Shown: positions 50,655 to 60,318, counted from the first letter of the stretch. The stretch: DNA of 64,000 nt from Pseudomonas hygromyciniae (GCF_016925675.1 NZ_CP070506.1:2044501-2108500), one strand, 5' to 3'. Notes: generated by a model not told the origin, from the sequence alone. Made by a program: numbers and translations.

Positions 50655-51056
50655 TTAATCCTGGCCAAGCCCTGATTGGCTGATCAACTCGATCCAGGCT
50701 TCTTTGTTCAAGGGTTTGGTCAAATACCCCAGCAGACGCAAGTTGCGTTGAATGGCAAGGGTTTTCAAATATTCCAGTTCAAGGGCCGGCAGGCCACTTA
50801 GCAATACCGCACTTTTGACAAAGCCTGCATGGCTGGCGATCTCCACCAGCTCCAACCCGGTGAGGTCGGGCAGGCATTGATCACATAACATGACATCAAA
50901 GGGGGCCTCGGTTGCTCTCATCAACTTGATCGCCTGCTCGGCATTTTCAGCAGGGGTCAGTTGGTTGAAACCGAAACTCTTGAGCAGGCATTGCATGGCC
51001 AGGAGTTGGAACGGGTGATCTTCCACCAACAGGATGCGCAATTGTCGTTCGGGCAT
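50655..51056 (-). CDS. Stand-alone receiver (REC) protein
   Basis: 133 residues, only a receiver domain. Acidic pair VEDHPFQLL, phospho-Asp in VMLCDQCLPDLTG and Lys in LTKPLNK are all present. No output domain. In other Roc loci (RocR) the receiver is fused to an EAL domain; here the nearest EAL protein is at 52707-53870. Candidate target of the RocS2-like HPt. Start ATG 51056 with a weak ribosome site. Confidence 0.82.
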   Translation of the reverse strand: MPERQLRILLVEDHPFQLLAMQCLLKSFGFNQLTPAENAEQAIKLMRATEAPFDVMLCDQCLPDLTGLELVEIASHAGFVKSAVLLSGLPALELEYLKTLAIQRNLRLLGYLTKPLNKEAWIELISQSGLGQD

Positions 51057-51302
51057 AGGAGGTTCCGTGGAAGTAGCAGCAGCGGGAAAGTGCAAGCCAT
51101 TGCCTGTGTTGAATGACCCAATGAACCAGGCGCTGGGCGATCGTGGGTTGGGGTGAATGTAGGAGCTGATCACTGGAGTGGATCAGAGAGGGGTGATTAT
51201 TCATCGGGTGTTGGGGCGAGTTCGATCAGGCCGCTCTGGTGCCAGCGTAGGTCGATTCTTCGAGGCAAGTGCCCAGGCAGGAAAGCCTGCCCGGGCCATG
51301 GG

Positions 51303-52634
51303 TCATTGAGGGTGCGAACGCCCAGTCATCTCCCGTGCCATTTCGCTGGCGTAGCTGTCGGTCATGCCGGCGATGAAGTCGATCATGCGCAGGAATGAGC
51401 GGTGCAGCGGCCAATCAGGATGGGGGGCGCTATTACCCAGCAAATCGAGGACGCGTCGATTCTTGAAGGACGGGGTACGGCCGCCATGTTGTTCCAGGGC
51501 AGCGCCACAAAAGGTGTTCAGGAGGATCTCCAGGGTGGTGTAGGCGCCGATCTCATGCAGTGTCTTGCGCTTGTCCTGGAAGATTTTCTTGCGCGCCATG
51601 TCCTTGGCATTCAGTACACAACGTTTTGCCGGGCCATGCATATGCTCCACCAGGTCGCCTTGCAGGGTTCCGGCCAGCAGCGCTGGCTGTTGTTCGACGA
51701 ACGCCCGTGCGGCGGCGTTGGTCAGGTGCTCGATCGCCTTGCCACGCAGAATCGCGAGTTTGCGCCGCCGGGAATCCTGGGGGCCCAGTTGCCGGTAGGT
51801 TTCAGGCAGGTCATCGCCTACCAGGTTCAACAGCAGTGACTCGACCTCGGCATACTCCAGCAAGTCCATTTCCAGGCCATCTTCCAGATCGATCAAGGCG
51901 TAGCAGATGTCGTCGGCGGCCTCCATCAGGTAGACCAGCGGGTGGCGCGCCCAGCGTTGTTCTTCGAGCTGTGGCAGGCCGAGTTTCTGGGCGATCTGTT
52001 CAAGGATCGGCAACTCGCTCTGGTAGCAGCCGAACTTGTGTTTCTTGTAGCCCAGGGAGTCGGCGTGACGGGCGGTCCAGGGGTACTTGAGGTAAGTGCC
52101 CAGGGTGGCGTAGGTCAGGCGTGTGCCGCCGTCGAACTGGTGGTACTCCAATTGCGTCAGCACTCGGAACCCTTGCGCGTTGCCTTCGAAGTTGAGGAAG
52201 TCATTGCGCTCGGCGCCGCTCATGTCGTCCAGCCAGCCACGGCCTGCCGCCTGCTGGAACCAGTGGCGAATTGCATCTTCGCCAGAATGGCCGAACGGCG
52301 GGTTGCCGATATCGTGGGCCAGGCACGCCGATTGCACCACCATCCCCAGGTCACTGGGGTCGCACCAGTCGGGCAGGGCGCTGCGAATGGTCTCGCCGAC
52401 GCGCATACCCAGGGAGCGACCCACGCAACTGACTTCCAGCGAGTGGGTGAGCCGTGTGTGGATATGATCATTGCTGGTCACCGGATGAACCTGGGTCTTG
52501 CGGCCCAGGCGGCGAAAGGCGCCGGAGAAGATGATCCGGTCATGGTCTTTGTGAAACGGGCTGCGGCCCAGTTCTTCCGGGCTGTGCAGGGATTTTCCAA
52601 GGCGTTCGCGGGTAAGCAGGGTAGGCCAATCCAA
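51303..52634 (-). CDS. dgt: dGTP triphosphohydrolase-like HD protein
   Basis: Hydrolyses dNTPs, mostly dGTP, to nucleoside and triphosphate. 443 residues, HD superfamily. [12 protein letters not shown] and [20 protein letters not shown] ([15 protein letters not shown]) give the metal site, and the C-terminal part ([28 protein letters not shown]) fits. The start is a TTG (52634) with GGAG upstream; no closer ATG keeps the family N-terminus ([13 protein letters not shown]). Confidence 0.9.
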   Translation of the reverse strand: MDWPTLLTRERLGKSLHSPEELGRSPFHKDHDRIIFSGAFRRLGRKTQVHPVTSNDHIHTRLTHSLEVSCVGRSLGMRVGETIRSALPDWCDPSDLGMVVQSACLAHDIGNPPFGHSGEDAIRHWFQQAAGRGWLDDMSGAERNDFLNFEGNAQGFRVLTQLEYHQFDGGTRLTYATLGTYLKYPWTARHADSLGYKKHKFGCYQSELPILEQIAQKLGLPQLEEQRWARHPLVYLMEAADDICYALIDLEDGLEMDLLEYAEVESLLLNLVGDDLPETYRQLGPQDSRRRKLAILRGKAIEHLTNAAARAFVEQQPALLAGTLQGDLVEHMHGPAKRCVLNAKDMARKKIFQDKRKTLHEIGAYTTLEILLNTFCGAALEQHGGRTPSFKNRRVLDLLGNSAPHPDWPLHRSFLRMIDFIAGMTDSYASEMAREMTGRSHPQ

Positions 52635-52706
52635 GGCGAGGGCTCTCCGTGGGATAAATGTCGACCTCCAGCTTCCCGGTTCGGCGTGCCCGGAGCAAGC
52701 GAAAAA

Positions 52707-53870
52707 CTACAGGCCGGCAGCGTCAATATCGATTAACAGCAAGCGCTGACCGTTATCGAAGAATTGTCCTGCTGTCAGGCAGTATTGATTGGTCGTGGCA
52801 TCGCGGTAGGTGCTGGACAGAATCAGGCGGCGTTCCTCCCAGCCCTCGGCCAACAGATGATAGAAGTAAGGTCGCCATGACCAGTTGTGGCCCAGGTAGC
52901 GGCTGTCGGCTTGCCAGGCATCCTGGCGCCATTCGAAGTTTGGGGTCAGTTGGGTGCCGTGGCGATCGCACTGATAAAACCGCAATAACCTGGGAAAACC
53001 CGGCAGCCATGGCAGCCGGCTGAGTGGCGCCTGGGCCAGCGCCCAGCCTTGCAGGATCTGCATCAGTTCGATCAGTTGCTGGCGCAGCAGCATGATTCGC
53101 CCACGCTCGGTCAATTTCTGCTGGACGTAAGCCTGGCGCAGTACGGCGAAACGCGGGACGAATGCATCGGCAGCGAACCAGTCCAGCTGCGCCTGGGCAA
53201 ACAGGTAGCCCTGGACATAACGTGCCCCACATTCAAGGGCAAAACTGAGTTGCGCCTCGGTTTCCACGCCTTCGGCAATGATCCAGCAGCCGGTTTTTTC
53301 CGCCATCTGCGCCAGGGCGCGCACCACCTCACCGCTCGGGCCGCCCAACGCGGCGGCCTGGAATAGGCGCATATCCAGCTTGAGGATGTCCGGGCGCAAG
53401 GCCAGGACCCGATCCAGTTGTGAGTACCCGGCACCAAAATCATCGATGGCAATGCGTGCACCGGCCTCACGGTAGCGGGATACGACTTCTGCCAGACGCC
53501 GGCTGTCGCCTCCCAGTTCGGTGATCTCAAACACGATGCGCTTTGGATCGACGTCATGGGCCTGCAACTGCTTCAGGCTGGGCAGTGCTTGCCCTGGTCG
53601 CAGCAGGGTGATCCAGCGTGGCGAAATGTTAAGGCTCAGGAACCAGTCTTCAGGCACTTCATGCAGGCGGCTCAGGGCGTTGTCGCGGATCTTGCGGTCC
53701 AGGCGCCGCAACGCCGAGGTGGGCGTGCGAGCGTCGGCGAACAACGGGCCGACCGAGTGCAGTTGGCCATCTGCCTGCAGCAGGCGGCCCAATGCTTCCA
53801 CCCCGGCGATGCGGCCGGTAGCGGTGTCGATAAAGGGTTGGAAACAGGCGAGCGGTTGCCCGTCAATCAC
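52707..53870 (-). CDS. EAL-domain cyclic-di-GMP phosphodiesterase
   Basis: 387 residues. The EAL domain is at about 1-245: GVEALGR, NISPRW, FEITELG, DDFGAGYS, LKLDMRLF, AEGVETEAQ, QGYLFA, so all main catalytic residues are present and it should degrade c-di-GMP. The C-terminal 140 residues (after PRFAVLRQAYVQQKL) look like an unknown sensory domain with many Trp and Tyr. No membrane helix. Located beside the Roc2-like genes. Confidence 0.88.
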   Translation of the reverse strand: MIDGQPLACFQPFIDTATGRIAGVEALGRLLQADGQLHSVGPLFADARTPTSALRRLDRKIRDNALSRLHEVPEDWFLSLNISPRWITLLRPGQALPSLKQLQAHDVDPKRIVFEITELGGDSRRLAEVVSRYREAGARIAIDDFGAGYSQLDRVLALRPDILKLDMRLFQAAALGGPSGEVVRALAQMAEKTGCWIIAEGVETEAQLSFALECGARYVQGYLFAQAQLDWFAADAFVPRFAVLRQAYVQQKLTERGRIMLLRQQLIELMQILQGWALAQAPLSRLPWLPGFPRLLRFYQCDRHGTQLTPNFEWRQDAWQADSRYLGHNWSWRPYFYHLLAEGWEERRLILSSTYRDATTNQYCLTAGQFFDNGQRLLLIDIDAAGL

Positions 53871-53964
53871 AGAGCCTCCTTAAAATGCTTGGGCATGGAA
53901 AAGGCCCGGCCCCTACAGGGAGGGAACCGGGCCTGATCCGTTTGCAAGATTGCAGCCAGTTACC

Positions 53965-54306
53965 TCAGGGCTTGCGGGAGGCACCCTGCATGGCCAGCTT
54001 GATCAAGGGGATCAGGCCTGCGCCGAGCCGTACCAGGCGAGTCATGGTGCCGATCCCGCCACCTTTGGCGCCTTTCCCGGTGAAGAATCCCAGCAGGGTC
54101 ACCGCCGCGACGCCCCACAGCGGCGCATGCTTGATGCCAAACCCGTCTTGCCAGCTTTGGCCCATGTTGCGCACCTTTTGCAAGGGCAGCAGCAATTGCT
54201 GGGACTCGTGGCGAATTTCCTGGCGGTGCATTTCCATGCGCAGGCGGATCAAGGCCTTGCGCATCTCTCGCCGGGAGTTGGTGTGCGGCAGTTCAGTCAG
54301 GCTCAT
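53965..54306 (-). CDS. Small protein of YqjK-like operon
   Basis: 113 residues. Basic N-terminal helix (RREMRKALIRLRMEMHRQEIRHE), then a hydrophobic stretch near 63-80 (LWGVAAVTLLGFFTGKG). It follows the pattern of the third gene in YqjD-YqjE-YqjK operons. Overlaps the gene before it by 4 bp. Function unknown, likely envelope linked. Confidence 0.75.
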   Translation of the reverse strand: MSLTELPHTNSRREMRKALIRLRMEMHRQEIRHESQQLLLPLQKVRNMGQSWQDGFGIKHAPLWGVAAVTLLGFFTGKGAKGGGIGTMTRLVRLGAGLIPLIKLAMQGASRKP

Positions 54307-54689
54307 GGCAGCAGGCGCTCCCGGTCGTTGGCCAACTCTTCGAGGGTGGCGTGGAAAGGCGTGGATTCATCAAACACCGCCGCCTTCAACCGCAGCCCGC
54401 AGAACGCTGCGGCCAGTACGTAAAACACGCAAAGGCTGATGATCCCGGTGAGGCGATAGGTGTCCCAGACGAGGATCATGACCAGCGCCGATAACCCCAC
54501 CAGCAGCAACAGGGCGAACACCAGCGCCAGGCCGGCAAACAGCAGCAGGCTGACGGTGCGTGCCTTCTGTTCCTGTAACTCGATGCCGAACAGCTCGACA
54601 TGGCTGTGCAGCAAGCCCAGGACAGCTGCGCCGAGGCGCCGCGATGTGGAGCTTGGGCCCGAGGACGAGCCGGTTTCGCCGATAGCCAT
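54303..54689 (-). CDS. Phage holin-like family protein, YqjE-like
   Basis: 128 residues with two membrane helices near 48-70 and 78-105 (LLLFAGLALVFALLLLVGLS, then TGIISLCVFYVLAAAFCG). YqjE/holin-like DUF1469 pattern. Start ATG 54689. Coupled to both neighbours, 2 bp after the DUF883 gene. Confidence 0.85.
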   Translation of the reverse strand: MAIGETGSSSGPSSTSRRLGAAVLGLLHSHVELFGIELQEQKARTVSLLLFAGLALVFALLLLVGLSALVMILVWDTYRLTGIISLCVFYVLAAAFCGLRLKAAVFDESTPFHATLEELANDRERLLP

Positions 54690-54691
54690 GA

Positions 54692-55006
54692 TTAGCGCCT
54701 TGTAGCCAGAAGACCGATCAGGAAGCCCACGCCGGCGGCGATGCCTACGGATTGCCACGGGTTGGCCTGTACGTAGTCTTCAGTGGCGGTGACTGCCGCC
54801 TTGCCGCGTTCGCGCAGGGAATCTTCGGTCAGCTTCAGGGTTTCCCGGGCCTGCAACAGGCTGTCGTGGATCTTCGAACGCAGTTCATCAGCCTGGTCAC
54901 CGGCCAGAATCGCGGTGTCGTCCAGCAGCTTTTCGGTATCGCTGACCAGGGTCTGGAAATCTTCCATCAGTATCTCTTGAGCAGTCTTTGCCGTTTTTCT
55001 GGCCAT
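54692..55006 (-). CDS. DUF883 family protein (YqjD/ElaB-like)
   Basis: 104 residues, an amphipathic helical body and a C-terminal membrane helix with the GVGFLIGLLATRR motif. In E. coli YqjD and ElaB are tail-anchored and bind ribosomes at the membrane in stationary phase. GGAGAT precedes the ATG. First gene of the operon. Confidence 0.9.
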   Translation of the reverse strand: MARKTAKTAQEILMEDFQTLVSDTEKLLDDTAILAGDQADELRSKIHDSLLQARETLKLTEDSLRERGKAAVTATEDYVQANPWQSVGIAAGVGFLIGLLATRR

Positions 55007-55360
55007 GGTTATCTCCGTGAGTGGCTGTCTGGTGCTTTACAGGGTTTTGGTTGAGAGTCGCGGGCATCAGTGAAGGTTCACTGCAATTGTCTGGTACAGC
55101 TTTTGCTTTGCCTTGGTGCGCCTGCCGCAAGGCTTGCGCGCAATGTGGGCGGTTTGGGCCAAAGCCTTGAAAAACCTTACCCTAAATCACTAAAACCCGT
55201 GGAAAAACCCGCAAGTCACTGCCTTATTCAATCGTCATCGCGCCAAAGCGGCTCATACCCTCTGAAGAAGGGTAGGGCGCGCAGTGCCAATTTAGTGCGC
55301 GATCATTAGGCGGCGACCTGTTTTGGTGCTTTTTCCTGAGCTGCAGGCCTGCCAATCCCC
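55007..55360. other. Divergent spacer between DUF883 operon and amt gene
   Basis: 354 bp. It should hold the DUF883 operon promoter (left half) and that of the ammonium transporter (right half). I looked for a sigma-54 site before the transporter and found none with proper spacing. No gene or repeat seen. Confidence 0.5.
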
Positions 55361-56569
55361 ATGGAAAATGTGCAAAGCGCGGTGGACACCCTGGTCCACA
55401 GCTCCAATACGCTGTTTATTCTGATCGGCGCGGTGATGGTCCTGGCAATGCATGCCGGCTTCGCGTTTCTGGAAGTCGGGACGGTGCGGCAGAAGAACCA
55501 AGTCAACGCGTTGTCGAAAGTCCTCAGTGATTTTGCAGTTTCGACCCTGGCCTATTTCTTTATAGGCTATTGGATCTCCTACGGGGTCAGCTTTATGCAG
55601 CCGGCCGCGGTGCTCAGTGCCGACCACGGCTATGGTCTGGTGAAGTTCTTTTTCCTGCTGACCTTCGCGGCAGCCATCCCGGCGATCATCTCCGGGGGCA
55701 TTGCCGAGCGTGCACGCTTTGTTCCTCAGCTGTGTGCCACCGCGTTGATCGTGGCGTTCATCTACCCTTTTTTCGAGGGCATGGTGTGGAATGGCAACTT
55801 CGGTCTGCAAGCCTGGTTGCTGGCGAGCTTTGGCGCAGCGTTCCATGACTTTGCCGGCTCCGTGGTGGTCCACGCCATGGGCGGCTGGCTGGCGCTGGCG
55901 GCGGTGTTGCTGCTGGGTCCGCGCCAGGGCCGCTATCGCGAGGGGCGCCTGGTGGCGTTCGCGCCTTCGAGCATTCCGTTCCTGGCGCTGGGCTCGTGGA
56001 TATTGATCGTCGGCTGGTTCGGTTTCAACGTAATGAGCGCGCAGACCCTGTCCGGGGTGAGCGGGTTGGTGGCGGTCAACTCGTTGATGGCCATGGTCGG
56101 CGGTACGGTCGCAGCACTGGTGATCGGGCGTAACGACCCGGGCTTCTTGCACAATGGTCCGTTGGCCGGGCTGGTGGCGATTTGTGCGGGTTCCGACCTG
56201 ATGCATCCGGTCGGCGCGTTGGTTACCGGTGTGGTGGCCGGTGGCTTGTTCGTGTGGTGCTTTATCGCCGCCCAGGCTCGCTGGAAGATCGATGATGTGC
56301 TGGGTGTGTGGCCGCTGCATGGTTTGTGCGGTGTGTGGGGTGGGATTGCCTGCGGGATCTTCGGTCAGAGCGCCTTGGGTGGGCTGGGCGGTGTGAGTCT
56401 GATCAGCCAGTTGATCGGCACAGCCCTGGGGGTTGTGGTGGCCCTGGCTGGCGGATTGTTGGTGTACGGCGTGCTCAAGCGCCTGTGCGGCCTGCGCTTG
56501 AGCCAGGAAGAGGAGTACTACGGCGCGGATTTGTCGATCCATAAGATTGGCGCAGTCAGTCAGGATTGA
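55361..56569 (+). CDS. Ammonium transporter (Amt family)
   Basis: 402 residues, eleven predicted helices. Twin histidines are in AFHDFAGSVVVHAMGG and WPLHGLCGVWGG, and FAFLEVGTVRQKN is the family start motif. No signal peptide. No glnK-like gene is nearby, unlike the classical amtB operon, so it may be a second Amt protein. Start ATG 55361 with a poor ribosome site. Its end overlaps the convergent antiporter gene by 14 bp. Confidence 0.9.
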   Translation: MENVQSAVDTLVHSSNTLFILIGAVMVLAMHAGFAFLEVGTVRQKNQVNALSKVLSDFAVSTLAYFFIGYWISYGVSFMQPAAVLSADHGYGLVKFFFLLTFAAAIPAIISGGIAERARFVPQLCATALIVAFIYPFFEGMVWNGNFGLQAWLLASFGAAFHDFAGSVVVHAMGGWLALAAVLLLGPRQGRYREGRLVAFAPSSIPFLALGSWILIVGWFGFNVMSAQTLSGVSGLVAVNSLMAMVGGTVAALVIGRNDPGFLHNGPLAGLVAICAGSDLMHPVGALVTGVVAGGLFVWCFIAAQARWKIDDVLGVWPLHGLCGVWGGIACGIFGQSALGGLGGVSLISQLIGTALGVVVALAGGLLVYGVLKRLCGLRLSQEEEYYGADLSIHKIGAVSQD

Positions 56570-58292
56570 TCGGGGCTTCACGGCTGTCGTCGGTGTGCTG
56601 GTAGAAACCGTGGAGCAAACGGTAGCGATTGCGCCGCACCTCATCGACCCGGTCGCGTACCTGCTGGTCGGGCAGGCCGAGCATGATCATCGCGTGGGAC
56701 GCGAGCATCAGGCTCGACTCCAGTAGCTCCGGCACCACTTCACTGGCGCCGGCGGCTTTCAGTTCAGTCAACTGGCTGTCGTCGCGGGTGCGCACCAGGA
56801 TCGGCACTTTATGGTTGATCCGTCGTGCTTCCTTGAGCACCGTCAGGGCCACGTCGCTATTGTCTACGGCAATCACCACCAGGCGCGCGCGTTCCAGGCC
56901 GACGGCGCTGAGCAGGGCACCGCGCCGGCAATCACCATAATGCACGCCGCTGTCCTCGGTGGCGGCTTCCTGCACGCGTTCGGGGTCATCGTCCAGGGCA
57001 ATGAACGCCTGTTGTTCACGGCGCAGGAAGCGCCCGATGGATTGACCGACCCGGCCATAGCCGCAGATCACTACATGCCCGCGCAACTCGGCGTTAAGCG
57101 CGGTGATTGCCTCCAGTTGCACTTGTTGGTTGGGTTTGCGATGCAGGCGCAGCGCGATAGCGGGTGCGGCGCGCAATAGCAGGGGCGTGAGCAGCATGGA
57201 GCAGAAAGTGGCGGCCAGTAGCAGGCTACTGATGTCGCCTGGCAGCATATTGCTCAGTTGCATCTGCGCCATCAGTGCAAAGCAGAACTCGCCGCCCTGG
57301 GCCAGGGCCAGGCCGCTGCGCCAGGCGGTTTCGCTGTCGCTGCCACGCAGCTTGACCAGGGCGGCTACAACGCAGCCCTTGATCAACATCAGTGCCAGGG
57401 TCAGCCCGAGGATCAGCAGGCTGTGACTGACGAACAACTGCAGGTCGATCAGCATGCCGATACTGACAAAAAACAGCCCCAGCAGGATGTCGCGAAAGGG
57501 GCGGATATCGGCTTCGATCTGGTGCCGGTAGTGACTTTCACCTAGCAGCATGCCCGCCAGGAACGCGCCGAGGGCCGGCGACAGGCCCAGCAGGTGTGTG
57601 AGCCAGGCGGTGAGCAACACGATCACCAGGGCCAGTAGCACGAACAGTTCCGCCGAATGTGAGGCGGCCACTTCATGGAACAGGCGCGGCAGCAGCCAAC
57701 GGCTGGCGAGCAGCAGGCCGAGGAATAACACCACGGTCTTGCCCAGGGTCAGGGGCAGTGCCCAGTACCAGGCCTGCTCGCTGCTGCCGGCAAATACCGG
57801 GACCAGGGTCAGCAGCAGCACCGCGACCACATCCTGGAACAACAGCACGCCAATCGCGTTCTGCCCATGGCTGCTGAAAATCTCCCCCAGGCTGGTCAAC
57901 TCCTTGCTCACAATGGCGGTGGATGACAGTGCCAGCCCGGCCCCCAGCAGCAACGCGGCCACTGGCGACATGCCCATCAATAGCAATAAGGCACCCAGCA
58001 GCACGCTGCAGCCCAATACCTGCAGACTGCCAAGACCAAACACCACCCGGCGCAGGGTGAGCATCTTGGACAGGGAAAACTCCAGGCCCAGGGAAAATAG
58101 CAGGAACACCACTCCCAGTTCGGCGAGGTCGGGCAGGTCTTCGCTGTCATTGACCCAATCCAGGGCCGTTGGCCCGACGGCCAGGCCCACGCACAGGTAG
58201 CCGAGCACCGGCGGCAGTTGCAGACGGCGGAACAGTGCAATGACGACCAGGGATGAGGCAAGAATGATCAGCAGGTTGGCAAACACAGACAT
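56556..58292 (-). CDS. CPA2-type cation:proton antiporter with TrkA-N domain
   Basis: 578 residues: about 12 membrane helices (1-385), then a TrkA-N Rossmann domain (VICGYGRVGQSIGRFLRRE) that binds NAD(H). KefB/KefC or YbaL type; in KefC the transport is potassium efflux. No KefF-type partner gene is adjacent. Start ATG 58292. Convergent with the ammonium transporter. Confidence 0.9.
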   Translation of the reverse strand: MSVFANLLIILASSLVVIALFRRLQLPPVLGYLCVGLAVGPTALDWVNDSEDLPDLAELGVVFLLFSLGLEFSLSKMLTLRRVVFGLGSLQVLGCSVLLGALLLLMGMSPVAALLLGAGLALSSTAIVSKELTSLGEIFSSHGQNAIGVLLFQDVVAVLLLTLVPVFAGSSEQAWYWALPLTLGKTVVLFLGLLLASRWLLPRLFHEVAASHSAELFVLLALVIVLLTAWLTHLLGLSPALGAFLAGMLLGESHYRHQIEADIRPFRDILLGLFFVSIGMLIDLQLFVSHSLLILGLTLALMLIKGCVVAALVKLRGSDSETAWRSGLALAQGGEFCFALMAQMQLSNMLPGDISSLLLAATFCSMLLTPLLLRAAPAIALRLHRKPNQQVQLEAITALNAELRGHVVICGYGRVGQSIGRFLRREQQAFIALDDDPERVQEAATEDSGVHYGDCRRGALLSAVGLERARLVVIAVDNSDVALTVLKEARRINHKVPILVRTRDDSQLTELKAAGASEVVPELLESSLMLASHAMIMLGLPDQQVRDRVDEVRRNRYRLLHGFYQHTDDSREAPINPD

Positions 58293-58440
58293 CTCCGTCG
58301 GGGTGTTGCAGGAAAAAAGCCGCGAGAATCGCTGAATCAGTTATAGGCCATGGTGATCTGGATCAGGTCTTTGTCATGACTCGACGAGGTTTTTCGTGGG
58401 GCCTAGAATGAATACCTGTTTCTTATCGGGTCTGTACGTC

Positions 58441-58677
58441 ATGCCTCCTGAATGCCAGTTGTTCGGCACCCTGGGCTGCCATCTGTGTGAACTTGCCGAA
58501 GCTGAAATCATGCCGTTGGTCGAACACGGGCTGCTGGTCGAGTTGGTGGATATCGCTGATTCACAAGCGCTGTTCGAAGCCTATGGCCTAAGCATTCCGG
58601 TGCTGCGCCGGGTCGATACCGGGGCGGAACTGGGCTGGCCGTTCGACACTGAACAGGTGGTCACCTTTCTAATCTAG
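58441..58677 (+). CDS. Glutaredoxin-like protein
   Basis: 78 residues with a CHLC active site (LFGTLGCHLCELAEAEI) and cis-Pro in SIPVLRR. Similar to a family of short glutaredoxin-fold proteins of unknown partner (YruB-like). The start ATG at 58441 fits the fold; an ATG upstream (58408) would add an unrelated stretch. Confidence 0.82.
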   Translation: MPPECQLFGTLGCHLCELAEAEIMPLVEHGLLVELVDIADSQALFEAYGLSIPVLRRVDTGAELGWPFDTEQVVTFLI

Positions 58678-58751
58678 CGCCAACCCATGGCAGGTTGCTG
58701 ATTATTCGGTTACTGTATGTTTGTACAGCGATTGAGTGAGAGGGAACGCCC

Positions 58752-59087
58752 GTGGTGAATGTTGAACAATTGAAAAGCAGCGTCAACCGCATGTCCGTCG
58801 ATATCGTGCGCGATGCTGTGAATGAGCTGCGGCTCGATGGCCTGGTCACGGAAGGCAAGACGCCGTTCAACAAAGTGCATTTCAATACCTGCTTTGCCGA
58901 AATCGAAGCGTTGTTCCAGCGCGCCGGTTATCACAAGCAGTTGGATGTGGTTGGGTACCAGGGCTTGCTGTATGCGCTGTACGATCCTGGCCGCTGGGAG
59001 GCGGTGGACGTACTGCGTTGGCTCAAGGAGTTTACCGAGGCTGCCAGCGCCTCGCCGGTGCTGCGGGCCGAATTGGTCAGGGCTTGA
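58752..59087 (+). CDS. Hypothetical protein
   Basis: 111 residues, unrecognised. Soluble, mixed helix, with KVHFNTCFAEIEALFQRAG and a YALYDPGRWEAVDVLRWLKEF end. GTG start with GAGAGGGA upstream. Between the glutaredoxin-like gene and a pseudouridine synthase on the same strand. Confidence 0.68.
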   Translation: MVNVEQLKSSVNRMSVDIVRDAVNELRLDGLVTEGKTPFNKVHFNTCFAEIEALFQRAGYHKQLDVVGYQGLLYALYDPGRWEAVDVLRWLKEFTEAASASPVLRAELVRA

Positions 59088-59137
59088 GCTTCTGGGGGAT
59101 AATGCCCCCTTAGTCTTTCCAGGCCCTGAGTGTACGC

Positions 59138-60028
59138 ATGTCCGATACCGGTTTTTCCGCTGCCCAGAACCAAGCCAGTACGCTGTACCTGCCGCCTGGC
59201 CCCTGGGCGACGGTGCTCGATTGCCTGTGCGAGCACTTTCGCGCGATCGGCCGCGAACAGTGGCTGGACCGCATCGCCCGTGGCCGGGTGCTGGATGGCA
59301 ATGGCCAGCCCATCGCCGTGGACCTGGCCTACAAGGAAGGTTTGCGCATCCACTACTTCCGCGAAGTGCCGGATGAAAAGCCGATCCCGGTGCAGGAGAC
59401 CATCCTGTACGCCGATGAGCATCTGGTGGTGGCCGACAAGCCACACTTCCTGCCAGTGACCCCAGCCGGTGAGTATGTCGAGCAGACATTGCTGCGCCGC
59501 CTGATTCGTCGCCTGGACAACCCGTCCCTGGTGCCGTTGCATCGTATTGATCGCCATACCGCCGGGCTGGTGCTGTTCTCTGCCAACCCGCAAAGCCGCT
59601 CGGCCTATCAACAACTGTTCCCCACCCGCCAGATCGACAAGTTCTACGAAGCCATTGCGCCGGCCTTGCCTGCACTGACATTTCCGCTGGTGCACAAGAG
59701 CCGCCTGGTGGAGGGCGAACCGTTCTTCCGCATGCAGGAAGGGCCAGGTGTGAGCAACACTGAAACCGCAGTGCAGGTTCGCGAAAAAAACGGCGACCTG
59801 TGGCGCTACGGCCTGTTTCCGGTGACGGGCAAGAAGCATCAACTGCGGGTGCACATGACGGCGCTGGGCGCGAGCATCTGCAATGATCCGTTTTACCCCG
59901 AGGTCATCAAGGATGCCGTGGATGATTATGCCAACCCGCTCAAGTTGCTGGCCCAGGGCGTACGGTTTATTGACCCGGTGACGGGCGAGGAGCGCAGTTT
60001 CAGCAGTAGGATCGTGCTTGAGTGGTGA
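59138..60028 (+). CDS. RluA-family pseudouridine synthase
   Basis: Isomerises uridine in RNA. 296 residues. The catalytic Asp lies in the motif LHRIDRHTAGLVL; YADEHLVVADKPHFLPVTP and the C-terminal GKKHQLRVHM block are typical. The N-terminal part is a short S4-like region. The exact target (tRNA or rRNA) is not decided. Ends at a long perfect hairpin. Confidence 0.92.
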   Translation: MSDTGFSAAQNQASTLYLPPGPWATVLDCLCEHFRAIGREQWLDRIARGRVLDGNGQPIAVDLAYKEGLRIHYFREVPDEKPIPVQETILYADEHLVVADKPHFLPVTPAGEYVEQTLLRRLIRRLDNPSLVPLHRIDRHTAGLVLFSANPQSRSAYQQLFPTRQIDKFYEAIAPALPALTFPLVHKSRLVEGEPFFRMQEGPGVSNTETAVQVREKNGDLWRYGLFPVTGKKHQLRVHMTALGASICNDPFYPEVIKDAVDDYANPLKLLAQGVRFIDPVTGEERSFSSRIVLEW

Positions 60029-60038
60029 TGTTTCCCAC

Positions 60039-60090
60039 ACCCCAGATACAACAAAGCCCGCTCGAAAGCGGGCTTTGTTGTATCTGGGGT
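60039..60090. terminator. 24-bp perfect stem bidirectional terminator
   Basis: Arms 60039-60062 and 60067-60090 are perfectly complementary with a CGAA tetraloop. Unusually long. Lies between a convergent pseudouridine synthase gene and lipoprotein gene; it lacks a long T run. Confidence 0.8.
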
Positions 60091-60096
60091 TAAGAC

Positions 60097-60318
60097 TTAC
60101 AAGTCTTTAACCGTGCGAACCTGATCCTTGTTGATGCGGGTACGCTTGCCATCCAGTTGTTCGAATTCGTAGAAGCCCGAATCCTGATCGAATTTAGGGG
60201 TGTCGACAGCCTGGATTTCGCGACCGTCATTCAGGGTGATCACTGTTGGCGAGGCGCAACCAGCGAGGGTAGCGAGGCCCAGTGCAAGCATGAGAGCGGC
60301 GATGGTCCGTTGGGTCAT
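60097..60318 (-). CDS. YgdI/YgdR family small lipoprotein
   Basis: 73 residues. Signal peptide ends in lipobox LAGC (Cys21), followed by a small beta-rich domain (ITLNDGREIQAVDTPKFD, RINKDQVRTV) of the YgdI/YgdR type. Outer-membrane destination is likely since no Asp follows the Cys. Function unknown. Shares the hairpin terminator. Confidence 0.93.
   Translation of the reverse strand: MTQRTIAALMLALGLATLAGCASPTVITLNDGREIQAVDTPKFDQDSGFYEFEQLDGKRTRINKDQVRTVKDL

Noticed and set aside
55310..55360. Possible sigma-54 promoter before the ammonium transporter
   Set aside because: GG and GC elements are not 10 bp apart; no consensus -24/-12 pair.
55292..56644. 450-codon open frame on the minus strand
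   Set aside because: Antisense to the ammonium transporter; low-complexity His/Gln-rich product.
60150..60200. tRNA-like TTCGAAT string
   Set aside because: It lies within the lipoprotein coding sequence and lacks a cloverleaf.
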